43,616 nucleotides of DNA from CAVALG01 sp963630555 (GTDB taxonomy: Bacteria; Bacillota; Clostridia; Oscillospirales; Acutalibacteraceae), in contig CAVGND010000013.1 in NCBI GenBank assembly GCA_963630555.1, forward strand, positions 1 through 43,616, read 5' to 3'. This document shows, in pieces, positions 32,703-40,468 of the stretch. Numbering within the stretch: the first letter of the stretch is position 1; each line of letters opens with the position of its first letter. The position numbers were made by a program, and so were the translations under genes. The notes under the pieces are model-generated. The model ran no database searches and had not been told where the DNA came from. It saw only the letters and a program-made list of their open reading frames with translations.

Positions 32703-34214
32703 ATGGCAAAATATATCACCGAACCGGCACGCACTTTTAACGAGTATCTACTCATTCCCGGCTATTCATCAAAGGATTGTATTCCTGCCAATGTAAGCCT
32801 TAAAACTCCGGTTGTAAAATTTAAAAAGGGCGAAGAACCGTCCCTTACCATGAACATTCCGCTGGTTTCCGCAATAATGCAGTCGGTTTCGGGCGATCGC
32901 CTTGCCGTTGCACTTGCGAAAGAGGGCGGCATTTCTTTTATATACGGCGCCCAAACGGTTGAGCAGGAGGCAGCCATGGTTGCCCGCGCAAAGAATTTTA
33001 AAGCTGGATTTGTCGTAAGCGATTCCAACATAAGCCCCGAAGCAACCCTTGCCGATGTCCTTACTTTAAAGGAAGAAACGGGGCACTCTACCGTTGCCGT
33101 AACCGATGACGGCACGGCGGAAGGTAAACTTGTGGGCATTGTAACGGGCAGAGATTACCGCGTGAGCCGTATGTCGCCCGATATAAAGGTTGCCGATTTT
33201 ATGACGCCGTTTGACAAACTTGTTTGCGCAAAACTCGGCACAACGCTTAAAGAGGCAAACGACATTATTTGGGATAATAAACTTAACTCTTTACCGATAA
33301 TTGACGAAAACGGAAGGCTGTGCTACTTTGTTTTCCGTAAAGACTATGAACAGCACAAGGAAAACCCCAATGAACTGCTCGATAAAGACAAACGCTATGT
33401 TGTGGGCGCAGGCATAAACACGCGCGACTATGCCGAGCGTGTACCGGCTCTGGTCGAAGCGGGCGCCGATGTACTGTGTATCGACTCCTCCGAAGGATTT
33501 TCGGAGTGGCAGAAAATGACAATTGATTGGATACGCGAACATTACGGCGACAGTGTAAAGGTAGGCGCAGGCAACGTGGTCGATGCGGACGGTTTCCGTT
33601 TTCTTGCCGAAAGCGGCGCCGATTTTGTAAAGGTCGGTATCGGCGGCGGCTCAATCTGCATAACCCGTGAAACAAAGGGTATCGGGCGCGGTCAGGCAAC
33701 CGCACTTATAGAGGTTTGCGCCGAAAGGGACAAATATTTTGAAGAAACGGGAATCTACGTTCCCGTCTGCTCGGACGGCGGAATAGTCCACGATTATCAT
33801 ATGACGCTGGCGCTTGCAATGGGTGCCGACTTCCTTATGCTCGGCAGATATTTTGCAAGATTTGAAGAAAGTCCCACGGCTAAATTCAGCATAAACGGGA
33901 ATTTTGTTAAAGAGTACTGGGGCGAAGGCTCAAACCGCGCAAGAAACTGGCAGAGGTACGACCTTGGCGGAGCAAGCAAACTCTCGTTTGAAGAGGGTGT
34001 TGACTCGTATGTTCCGTATGCCGGATATTTAAAGGATAATGTCCGCCTGTCACTCAGCAAAGTTAAATCGACAATGTGCAACTGCGGTGCGCTTACAATA
34101 CCCGAACTTCAGCAAAAAGCGAAACTTACGCTTGTTTCTTCAACCAGCATTGTTGAGGGCGGCGCGCATGATGTAATTCAAAAAGATACCGCAAAAAATG
34201 TGCATAGGAATTAG
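32703..34214 (+). CDS. guaB: IMP dehydrogenase
   Basis: A 503-residue enzyme oxidising IMP to XMP in GMP synthesis. The TIM barrel is split by two CBS domains (about 108-215: VAVTDDGTAEGKLVGIVTGRDY and LPIIDENGRLCYFV). The catalytic loop reads GIGGGSICITRETKG with C319, a variant of the common GPGSICTTR loop seen in some clostridia and protists. MLGRYFARFEES and the flap region follow. The stop TAG (34212-34214) is the first heptad of repeat cluster 8. Confidence 0.95.
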   Translation: MAKYITEPARTFNEYLLIPGYSSKDCIPANVSLKTPVVKFKKGEEPSLTMNIPLVSAIMQSVSGDRLAVALAKEGGISFIYGAQTVEQEAAMVARAKNFKAGFVVSDSNISPEATLADVLTLKEETGHSTVAVTDDGTAEGKLVGIVTGRDYRVSRMSPDIKVADFMTPFDKLVCAKLGTTLKEANDIIWDNKLNSLPIIDENGRLCYFVFRKDYEQHKENPNELLDKDKRYVVGAGINTRDYAERVPALVEAGADVLCIDSSEGFSEWQKMTIDWIREHYGDSVKVGAGNVVDADGFRFLAESGADFVKVGIGGGSICITRETKGIGRGQATALIEVCAERDKYFEETGIYVPVCSDGGIVHDYHMTLALAMGADFLMLGRYFARFEESPTAKFSINGNFVKEYWGEGSNRARNWQRYDLGGASKLSFEEGVDSYVPYAGYLKDNVRLSLSKVKSTMCNCGALTIPELQQKAKLTLVSSTSIVEGGAHDVIQKDTAKNVHRN

Positions 34215-34566
34215 ATGTTAGACGATAGACTGTAGATGTTAGACGAGGGTAACGGTAGTTTGAGCGTTGATGGTATGCACAAACCCTTGCCTCCCTTTCT
34301 AGACTTTAGACGTTAGACTTTAGACATTAGATGAGGGTAACGGCAGCTTGCGGGCTGACGGTAAGCACTTACCACTTGCCTCCACCTGACGGGGGAGGTG
34401 TCGAGGCAAAGCCTCGACGGAGGGGGAGAGACTGCAGGCTGACGGCAAATGCTTATTATTGATAGTTTTTTCTCTCCCTCAGTCAAAAATCAAAGATTTT
34501 TGCCAGCCCCCTCGTCAGAGGGGGCCAAGGAATTGCAGCAACCCACATCTAACCTCTAATGTCTGC
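34212..34566. repeat. composite intergenic repeat cluster 8
   Basis: The guaB-mrp gap. A (TTAGATG, TTAGACG, ATAGACT, GTAGATG; 34211-34242) starts at the guaB stop codon. B and a second A-B unit (about 34298-34375) follow. C at 34376-34430 has hairpin II TCGAGGC-AAA-GCCTCGA (34401-34417), a completely different stem from other copies. An inverted C has CAAAAATC-AAA-GATTTTTG (34484-34502). The end is ACCCACATCTAACCTCTAAT, the inverted A/B boundary. The mrp SD follows. Confidence 0.85.
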
Positions 34567-34618
34567 AAAACGTCAAAACAAAAGTAAAATAATATCAATC
34601 GAACGGAGATAATGTAAA

Positions 34619-35476
34619 ATGTCAGAAGAAAGAGAATGCGAAAACACCGCCTGTTCGGGCGATTGCTCACACTGTGAGTCGGCACATTCGGAAAACACCG
34701 CGCCGCAGAAAGAGCCGCTCGGAAAAGGCAGCAGTATCAAACGGGTAATAGCCGTTATGAGCGGAAAGGGCGGCGTAGGCAAGTCAATGATAACCGCTTC
34801 GCTCGCCGTGCTGCTTTCTCGGAAAGGATACAACGTCGGGATATTGGACGGGGATATAACAGGTCCGTCAATCCCTAAAATGTTCGGCATAAACAGCCGC
34901 GCAAAGGGGAATGAGGACGGTGTTTTCCCCGAAATTACGGCAGGCGGAATAAAAATTATGTCGGTAAACCTGCTGCTTGAGGACCCTGAAATGCCCGTTG
35001 CGTGGCGCGGCCCCGTAATCGGCGGAGTTATCAAGCAATTCTGGAGCGAAGTAATCTGGGGCGAACTTGACTACCTGCTTATAGACATGCCGCCCGGAAC
35101 GGGCGACGTTCCGCTTACGGTATTTCAGTCCGTTCCGGTTGACGCTGCAATTACCGTTACTTCACCGCAGGAACTTGTCGGAATGATAGTTAAAAAAGCC
35201 TATAACCTTGCTTCCATGATGGGGATAAGAACCCTCGGCGTGATTGAAAATATGAGTTTTGCCGTCTGCCCCGATTGCGGTAAGCACATTAACATTTTCG
35301 GCGAAAGCAGGCTCGAAGAAACCTGCAATCACCTGGGTGTTCTTGCCCTCGGCAGAATGCCTCTCGACCCGAAACTTGCCGAACTTGCCGACAGCGGCGA
35401 ATTTGAAAAAAATATTATAATAACCGAGCATCTTTCGGACGCGGTCGACGCTGCCGTAAAGGCTTTACCGGTATGA
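34619..35476 (+). CDS. Mrp/NBP35-family P-loop ATPase
   Basis: A 285-residue deviant Walker ATPase that probably binds and transfers Fe-S clusters. Walker A is SGKGGVGKS (48-56); DMPPGTGDVPLTV is the family's Walker B region; CPDCG (about 219) supplies the two Cys thought to bridge a cluster between subunits. The N terminus has four more Cys (C7, C12, C16, C19), resembling the ferredoxin-like extension of Nbp35 rather than plain ApbC. SD GGAG. The stop overlaps the next gene by ATGA. Confidence 0.93.
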   Translation: MSEERECENTACSGDCSHCESAHSENTAPQKEPLGKGSSIKRVIAVMSGKGGVGKSMITASLAVLLSRKGYNVGILDGDITGPSIPKMFGINSRAKGNEDGVFPEITAGGIKIMSVNLLLEDPEMPVAWRGPVIGGVIKQFWSEVIWGELDYLLIDMPPGTGDVPLTVFQSVPVDAAITVTSPQELVGMIVKKAYNLASMMGIRTLGVIENMSFAVCPDCGKHINIFGESRLEETCNHLGVLALGRMPLDPKLAELADSGEFEKNIIITEHLSDAVDAAVKALPV

Positions 35477-36417
35477 CAAAACAAAATTCGGTCGGGGGCG
35501 CGATTGCCGCCCTCGCCGCCAATATAATATTCGGGTTCAGTTTTCTGTTTTTGTCCGTTGCGCTCGGCACGGGCGCTCCGCCCATGGTGATAGTTTCGGT
35601 GCGGTTTACTGCGGCGCTTGCAATACTTATAATATTGCGCGTTTTGGGCGTTATAAAAATAAATATTAAAGGAAAACGGCTGCTGCCCGTCATAATAATG
35701 GGACTGTGTCAGCCGTTTTTGTACTTTATTTGCGAAACATACGGCGTTAAGCGTGTTTCAACCTCAATCGCAGGGGTAATCATAGCCCTTGTTCCGGTTG
35801 CGGTGATACTGATAAATTCGCTGTTTTTCGGTTCGCGCCCGACCGCCGTACAGACCGTTTGCTCGGTTATATCGGTTGGCGGAGTTATCGCAATAAGCAT
35901 TATTTCTTCGGGCGGAAGGGCAGAGTTTTCCGCAGTCGGGGTTGTGCTGTTAATTGCCGCGGTCATAACCGCCGCGTTATTTAACGTATTAAGCGACCGG
36001 TTAAGCGGCGAGTTCACGGCGGCGGAGCGCACATACATAATGTTTTTTATAGCCGCAATAGGGTTTAATGCCCTGTCGCTTTTTATGTATGGGGGAAGAT
36101 TTTTCGCCCTTACGGCACAGGCGCTCGGCAATTTTAAATTCACCCTGTCCGTTGTCGGGTATCTGGCGGCGGCATCGTCGGTTGCGGCATTTTTGCTTAT
36201 GAACTACGCAACCGAAAACATCGGCGCGGTACGGTCTGCGTCTTTTTCAAACATAATAAGCGTGTGCTCGGTTTTCGCCGGCGTTGTGATACTTAAAGAG
36301 GATGTCGGCGTTTGGCAGTTGTTGTGCTGCGCGGTTATAATCATAGGCGTTTTCGGCGCAAATAAAGGTAAAAATCAGCGACCGCCGATTTTTAAAACTG
36401 TAATTAAAACCGATTAG
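35473..36417 (+). CDS. EamA (DMT) family transporter
   Basis: A 314-residue integral membrane protein with ten predicted helices in two EamA repeats: first half AALAANIIFGFSFLFL to ISVGGVIAISII, second half AVGVVLLIAAVITAALFNVLS to WQLLCCAVIIIGVFGANK. Members export or import amino acids, nucleotides or other metabolites; substrate unknown. It is coupled to the Mrp gene by ATGA overlap. The stop TAG at 36415-36417 runs directly into a heptad array. Confidence 0.9.
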   Translation: MTKQNSVGGAIAALAANIIFGFSFLFLSVALGTGAPPMVIVSVRFTAALAILIILRVLGVIKINIKGKRLLPVIIMGLCQPFLYFICETYGVKRVSTSIAGVIIALVPVAVILINSLFFGSRPTAVQTVCSVISVGGVIAISIISSGGRAEFSAVGVVLLIAAVITAALFNVLSDRLSGEFTAAERTYIMFFIAAIGFNALSLFMYGGRFFALTAQALGNFKFTLSVVGYLAAASSVAAFLLMNYATENIGAVRSASFSNIISVCSVFAGVVILKEDVGVWQLLCCAVIIIGVFGANKGKNQRPPIFKTVIKTD

Positions 36418-36912
36418 ATATTATATTAGACAGTAGATGATAGAGTGTAGATGTTAGACATTAGACGCGGCGGACGGTAGTTTGAGCGCTAACGGTACGC
36501 ACAAACCACTTGCCTCCCTCTGACGAGGGAGGCAAGAGTTTGTGCAGAATTTTAACTTCTGCGGCGGCAGCGCCGCCCTTGGCCCCCTCTGACGAGGGGG
36601 CTGGCAAAACCGTAGGTTTTGACTGAGGGAGAGAAAAAAGGTAACTGCAAGAAGAATTTAATGTCTATGCTTGAACTTCTGTTGATTTTTTCTAACATCT
36701 AATGTTTGCGGTTTTCCGGCAGTCTGCGTTATCTCTCCCTCCGAGTTTTGACCTACGGTCAAAACCCACCTCCCCTGTCAGGTGGAGGCAAGAGTTTGTG
36801 CGTACCGTCGGCAGTCAGGTGGAGGCAAGAGATTGTGCTTATCGTCAGCCCGAAAACCCCCGCCCTCCACGTCTAACATCTAAAGTCTAAAGTCTAACGT
36901 CTAAAATTCACA
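36414..36912. repeat. composite intergenic repeat cluster 9 with inverted termini
   Basis: The EamA-DUF5685 gap. A starts at the EamA stop codon (ATTAGAC, GTAGATG, TTAGACA; about 36414-36465), then B and a shortened C (36514-36533). A further C has a CCCCCTC-TGAC-GAGGGGG hairpin and CAAAACC-GTA-GGTTTTG (36605-36621). An inverted C has TTTTGACC-TAC-GGTCAAAA (36746-36764). The right end is inverted B/A: AAAACCCCCGCCCTCCAC, then heptads TCTAACA, TCTAAAG, TCTAACG to 36905. 36913-36970 carries only the next gene's SD. Confidence 0.85.
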
Positions 36913-36970
36913 CATTCTTAACCAATTCGATGCTGCCGATATCGTATTATGATGAAGGAGGAGTGAGTTT

Positions 36971-37849
36971 ATGCTCGGCTATGTTAAAGCGTATAAACCG
37001 GAACTGACCTTCAGGGAGTTTGACACATACAAAGCGGTTTACTGCGCGCTTTGCCGCACTATCGGGAAAGAGTACGGCGCACCTATGCGCGCACTGCTGA
37101 GTTATGATTTCACTTTTTTAAGCCTTGTTTTTATGTCGCTGAATGATGAGGCGGCAGGGTACGAAAAAAAGCGCTGCACCTGCAATCCGCTCAAAAAATG
37201 CAATTTCTGCACAAGCGGCGGGAACGAACTGCGGCTTGCCGCTGCGGTTACCGTTGCGCTTTGCGAATATAAAGCCGAAGATAACATTGAAGATGAAAGT
37301 TTTTTTAAATCGCTGCCATATCGGGTAAGCCTGCCGTTTCTGAAACGCGCGGCGAAAAAGGCATACCGCAATTATCCGCAACTTTCGGATATAATAAAAA
37401 GGTATAAACGGCAGCAAATGCAGGCACAGGAAAACGGAGCCGGTATTGACCGTGCCGCAGAACCCTCGGCTGCCGCGCTTGCCGAAATATTTGCCATGCC
37501 GGCGAAGCAGGAGGGCGAAAAACGGATACTCAAACATTTGGGTTACTGCCTCGGCAAATGGATATATCTGCTTGACGCAGGCGAAGATTTTGCCGACGAC
37601 CTGAAAAAAGGTCGGTTCAATCCGCTTAAAGAGCCTTTTAAAGCCTCAAAAGAAACCTCGCCGAAGGCGTTTACCAAGGAATATCTTGAACCTAACCTTA
37701 TGGTATGCGAAGTTGAATGCGAAAAGGCGTTTGAACTGCTTGATGTAAAAAAATATCGGTCAATATTGCAAAATATATTGTACCTCGGGATAAAAAACTC
37801 TCGCCGTCAAATCATAGGCGGCGGCGGGGATAAGGAGCATTTAATATGA
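36971..37849 (+). CDS. DUF5685 family protein
   Basis: A 292-residue protein matching the DUF5685 pattern: MLGYVKAYKPELTFREFDTYKAVYCALCRTIGKEYG at the start (first 36 residues), with Cys pairs in YCALC and CTCNPLKKCNFC (about 75-86) suggesting metal binding. The rest is helical: LGYCLGKWIYLLDAGEDFADDLKKGRFNPL and NILYLGIKNSRR. No function is known. It is commonly next to a J-domain gene, as here, where the two overlap by ATGA. SD AAGGAGGAG. Confidence 0.8.
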   Translation: MLGYVKAYKPELTFREFDTYKAVYCALCRTIGKEYGAPMRALLSYDFTFLSLVFMSLNDEAAGYEKKRCTCNPLKKCNFCTSGGNELRLAAAVTVALCEYKAEDNIEDESFFKSLPYRVSLPFLKRAAKKAYRNYPQLSDIIKRYKRQQMQAQENGAGIDRAAEPSAAALAEIFAMPAKQEGEKRILKHLGYCLGKWIYLLDAGEDFADDLKKGRFNPLKEPFKASKETSPKAFTKEYLEPNLMVCEVECEKAFELLDVKKYRSILQNILYLGIKNSRRQIIGGGGDKEHLI

Positions 37850-38469
37850 ACGACCCCTATGTGACTTTGGGCATCGACCGCAGTGCGACCGACGAACAGG
37901 TTAAAGACGCTTACAGGAAGATGGCGCGCAAGTACCATCCGGATAATTATGCGGATAACCCGCTTTCCGACCTTGCAAAACAAAAAATGCAGGAGATAAA
38001 CGACGCATATGACAGCATAATGAACGAACGGCGCGGCGGCACGGCAGGCGGTTCTTCCTCCGCATATTACGGCACGGCAGGTTCCGCCTCGGGCAATTAC
38101 GCCGATGTGCGCCGACTTATAAATTCCGGTCGTCTTGACGATGCACGCGCCCTGCTTGACGGTACGCCTTTAAATTCACGGGGCGCCGAATGGTATTACC
38201 TTAACGGACTTCTGCTTGACCGAAAGGGCTGGTACCAGGAAGCCTTCACTTCATATTCCAATGCCTGTCGGCTTGACCCTTCCAACAAAGAATACGCCGC
38301 AGCGCTTAACAACCTGCAGCACCGCCGAGGCGGCGGTTTCGGGGGGTATTACGGTAACTCAAACCCCTACGGCAACGGAGGTTGCACCCCCTGCGATGTC
38401 TGCCAGGGCCTTATATGTGCCGACTGTTGCTGCGAATGTATGGGCGGCGATCTTATCCGCTGCTGCTGA
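37846..38469 (+). CDS. DnaJ-domain protein with TPR-like region and Cys-rich tail
   Basis: A 207-residue J protein. The J domain (1-65) carries the HPD triad at 31-33, so it should stimulate a DnaK-type ATPase. A Gly/Ser linker leads to a TPR-like helical segment (about 87-155: LDDARALLDG, AEWYYLNGLLLDRKGWYQEA). The last 28 residues contain ten Cys (CTPCDVCQG, CADCCCECMGG, RCC), a probable metal or redox motif. It overlaps DUF5685 and is followed 4 nt later by a small membrane protein. It is not canonical DnaJ: no zinc-finger CxxCxGxG repeats. Confidence 0.9.
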   Translation: MNDPYVTLGIDRSATDEQVKDAYRKMARKYHPDNYADNPLSDLAKQKMQEINDAYDSIMNERRGGTAGGSSSAYYGTAGSASGNYADVRRLINSGRLDDARALLDGTPLNSRGAEWYYLNGLLLDRKGWYQEAFTSYSNACRLDPSNKEYAAALNNLQHRRGGGFGGYYGNSNPYGNGGCTPCDVCQGLICADCCCECMGGDLIRCC

Positions 38470-38473
38470 CGCT

Positions 38474-38998
38474 ATGAAAAAGTCAAAAAAAGCAGCGGTG
38501 TGCGGTATAATTTCCGCTTTGTCGACCATTTTAATGCTGATTTCATATTTCCCGTACCTGACATACGCCGTGCCTGCGTTTGCCGGTGCGCTTTCCGCCG
38601 TTTTGCTTATAGAGTACGGCGTCGGGTCGGCATTTCTGTCATACGGTGTTTCCGCCATGCTTACAGCCGTTCTGGCAGAGCCGGAAAGTAAAATCCTTTA
38701 CATTCTCTTCTTCGGATATTACCCGATATTAAAAGGTCTGCTCGAAAAACATATGCCCAAGGCGGCTGCTTTTCTGCTTAAATTTTTATGTTTCAACGCC
38801 GCTATATTGCTTTCATATTATCTTATGATAAGCGTTTTGGGCCTCTCATTGCCCGACAGCGGCGAACTGACCGGCAAATTCAAATGGCTGCTGCTTGCCG
38901 TGGGAAACGTGACCTTTTTTATTTACGATATTGCCCTTTCGCGGGCTGCGGCGCTCTATTTCTGCCGCCTCCGCCCCAAAATTTCAAAATATCTGTGA
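38474..38998 (+). CDS. hypothetical polytopic membrane protein
   Basis: A 174-residue protein with five likely TM helices (about 8-28, 32-52, 54-75, 92-115, 130-165) and Lys-rich ends. The arrangement resembles small S-component-like or DUF2232-type proteins, but I cannot assign a family. ATG at 38474 begins MKKSKK; there is no clear SD, so translation is probably coupled to the preceding DnaJ-like gene, 4 nt upstream. The reading frame opens earlier, but that part overlaps the J protein and is unlikely to be used. Confidence 0.75.
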   Translation: MKKSKKAAVCGIISALSTILMLISYFPYLTYAVPAFAGALSAVLLIEYGVGSAFLSYGVSAMLTAVLAEPESKILYILFFGYYPILKGLLEKHMPKAAAFLLKFLCFNAAILLSYYLMISVLGLSLPDSGELTGKFKWLLLAVGNVTFFIYDIALSRAAALYFCRLRPKISKYL

Positions 38999-39032
38999 CG
39001 ATGAAATATTTTTTTTAAATTTAAAACAGCCC

Positions 39033-39061
39033 TTGACAACTATCGGGGGCTGTGTTATTAT
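39033..39061 (+). promoter_or_regulatory. promoter for the PerR-like/rubrerythrin cassette
   Basis: TTGACA (39033-39038), a 17-nt spacer and TATTAT (39056-39061). The start point near 39068 falls inside the inverted-repeat operator. Confidence 0.85.
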
Positions 39062-39065
39062 AATT

Positions 39066-39095
39066 ACAGTAACAATAACAGTAATTGTTACTGTT
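39066..39095 (+). promoter_or_regulatory. operator with three ACAGTAA half-sites, likely autoregulatory
   Basis: ACAGTAACAAT (39066-39076) is a perfect inverted repeat of ATTGTTACTGT (39084-39094). Nested inside, AACAGTAA (39077-39084) is inverted as TTACTGTT (39088-39095). Thus there are two direct and one inverted ACAGTAA half-sites covering the start point. The sequence differs from the usual PerR box TTATAATNATTATAA but has similar palindromic logic. Confidence 0.8.
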
Positions 39096-39112
39096 AAGAA
39101 AAGAGGACGGTT

Positions 39113-39505
39113 ATGAAAAGGAAATCAAAGCAGCGTGATGCGGTTTTGGCGGCGGTAAAAGCGGTGCGTACCCACCCTACCGCAGCGGAGATTTATGATG
39201 ATGTACGCCGCACGATACCTAATATCAGCCTCGGCACGGTTTACCGCAATCTTTCCGAACTTAAGTCAAACGGTGATATTATCGGGTTCGAATCGCCCGA
39301 CGGCGCCGAACATTTTGACGGCAACACCGACGGGCACTGGCATTTTTGCTGTATCGGCTGCAAAAAAATATTCGATTTAAAAAAATACGACGCTTTCGGC
39401 AATTCCGAACTTTTATCGGAACTTGACAGGCTCGAACTGAATGTAAAATTTGCCGAAGTAATGCTTTACGGTTACTGCGACCTTTGCAAACGGCAGGGTC
39501 TGTAA
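39113..39505 (+). CDS. Fur family regulator, PerR-like
   Basis: A 130-residue metal-dependent repressor. The winged helix (about 1-75: HPTAAEIYDDVRRTIPNISLGTVYRNLSEL) is typical of Fur/PerR. The C-terminal dimerisation domain has GHWHFCCIGCKKI and CDLC, the two CxxC pairs of the structural zinc, and the regulatory His/Asp residues. The next genes encode rubrerythrin and rubredoxin, peroxide-defence proteins, so a PerR role is more likely than iron regulation; that is inferred from context. Promoter and operator lie immediately upstream. SD AGAGGA. Confidence 0.93.
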   Translation: MKRKSKQRDAVLAAVKAVRTHPTAAEIYDDVRRTIPNISLGTVYRNLSELKSNGDIIGFESPDGAEHFDGNTDGHWHFCCIGCKKIFDLKKYDAFGNSELLSELDRLELNVKFAEVMLYGYCDLCKRQGL

Positions 39506-39540
39506 TAAATAAAAAACAAAAAAATTTCGGAGGTATTGAT

Positions 39541-40089
39541 ATGAAAAAATATGTATGTTCGGTATGCGGATATGTTCACGAGGGGGATTTGCCCGAAGGA
39601 TTTGTTTGCCCCGTATGTAAAGCGGCGGCGAGCAAGTTCAAACTTGCCGACGGCGAAAAAGTCTGGGCGGCGGAGCACGAAGTCGGCGTTGCAAAGGGCG
39701 TTGACCCGAGAATTACCGAGGGACTTAAATCCAATTTTGAGGGTGAATGCTGTGAAGTCGGTATGTATCTTGCAATGGCGCGCGCAGCGCACCGTGAAGG
39801 CTACCCCGAAATCGGTCTTTATTGGGAAAAAGCCGCTTATGAGGAAGCGGAGCATGCGGCAAAATTTGCCGAACTGCTCGGTGATGTTGTGTCGCCGTCA
39901 ACCAAAAAGAACCTTGAACTGCGCGTTGAGGCTGAAAACGGCGCAACCGCAGGCAAGACCGAACTTGCAAAACTTGCAAAAGAACTCGGACTTGACGCAA
40001 TACACGATACCGTGCACGAGATGGCACGCGATGAAGCCCGCCACGGCAAAGCCTTTGAAGGACTTCTGAACCGCTATTTCGGCAAATAA
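39541..40089 (+). CDS. reverse rubrerythrin (N-terminal rubredoxin, C-terminal diiron domain)
   Basis: A 182-residue peroxide-reducing protein in the reversed domain order known from Clostridium. The rubredoxin part (1-38) has C6/C9 and C23/C26 for one Fe. The ferritin-like four-helix domain (about 45-182) supplies the diiron ligands in FEGECCEVGMYLAM, YEEAEHAAKF and EMARDEARHG. It reduces H2O2 using rubredoxin or NADH-linked electrons. ATG at 39541 has GGAGG 8 nt upstream. It follows the PerR-like gene by 35 nt and precedes rubredoxin by 24 nt. Confidence 0.95.
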   Translation: MKKYVCSVCGYVHEGDLPEGFVCPVCKAAASKFKLADGEKVWAAEHEVGVAKGVDPRITEGLKSNFEGECCEVGMYLAMARAAHREGYPEIGLYWEKAAYEEAEHAAKFAELLGDVVSPSTKKNLELRVEAENGATAGKTELAKLAKELGLDAIHDTVHEMARDEARHGKAFEGLLNRYFGK

Positions 40090-40113
40090 TTTATAAAAAC
40101 GGAGGAAAACAAA

Positions 40114-40266
40114 ATGAAATACGTATGTCCCTGCGGATATGTCTACGACGAAACTTTGGGCGACCCGGACAACGGGATAGCAGCGGGAACAAAGTGGGAA
40201 GACCTCCCCGAAGATTTCCTTTGCCCGATTTGCGGGCTCGGTAAAGATATGTTTGAGGAGCAATAA
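40114..40266 (+). CDS. rubredoxin with shortened first Cys motif (50 aa)
   Basis: A 50-residue rubredoxin: GDPDNGIAAGTKWEDLPEDF and CPICGLGKDMFEE are canonical. The first metal motif reads VCPCGYVYD, with C5 and C7 in CxC spacing instead of the normal CxxC; the second is C37/C40. One residue is missing from the first knuckle, which could change the iron site or the reduction potential. SD GGAGG is 8 nt upstream. It would be the electron donor to the rubrerythrin encoded just before it, and it is followed by a terminator. Confidence 0.93.
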   Translation: MKYVCPCGYVYDETLGDPDNGIAAGTKWEDLPEDFLCPICGLGKDMFEEQ

Positions 40267-40281
40267 CAAAAATTTAACATC

Positions 40282-40316
40282 AACGGGCTGCAGCGGTTTT
40301 GTTTGCGGCCCGTTTT
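40282..40316 (+). terminator. terminator after rubredoxin
   Basis: AACGGGCTGC pairs with GCGGCCCGTT (one G-T pair), a 13-nt loop, followed by a short T run. Confidence 0.75.
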
Positions 40317-40378
40317 CCGTGCGACGGATAATTCGGCGGCTGCGCCCAAAAATTTGGCAAACTGCCGACACTGTCCAA

Positions 40379-40407
40379 TTGATAAAATCGGATAAAGGCG
40401 GTAAAAT
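40379..40407 (+). promoter_or_regulatory. promoter for the alpha/beta hydrolase gene
   Basis: TTGATA (40379-40384), a 17-nt spacer and TAAAAT (40402-40407), with ATAAT just downstream. Confidence 0.7.
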
Positions 40408-40468
40408 ATAATAAAGAAAAATAAACGGCAAGATTTATATGTCCGCTGAACGGAAGGAGAAATGAGAT

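Noticed and set aside
38216..38473. N-terminal extension of the small membrane protein
   Set aside because: This part overlaps the DnaJ-like gene in another frame and encodes no membrane segment; MKKSKK at 38474 is a natural start.
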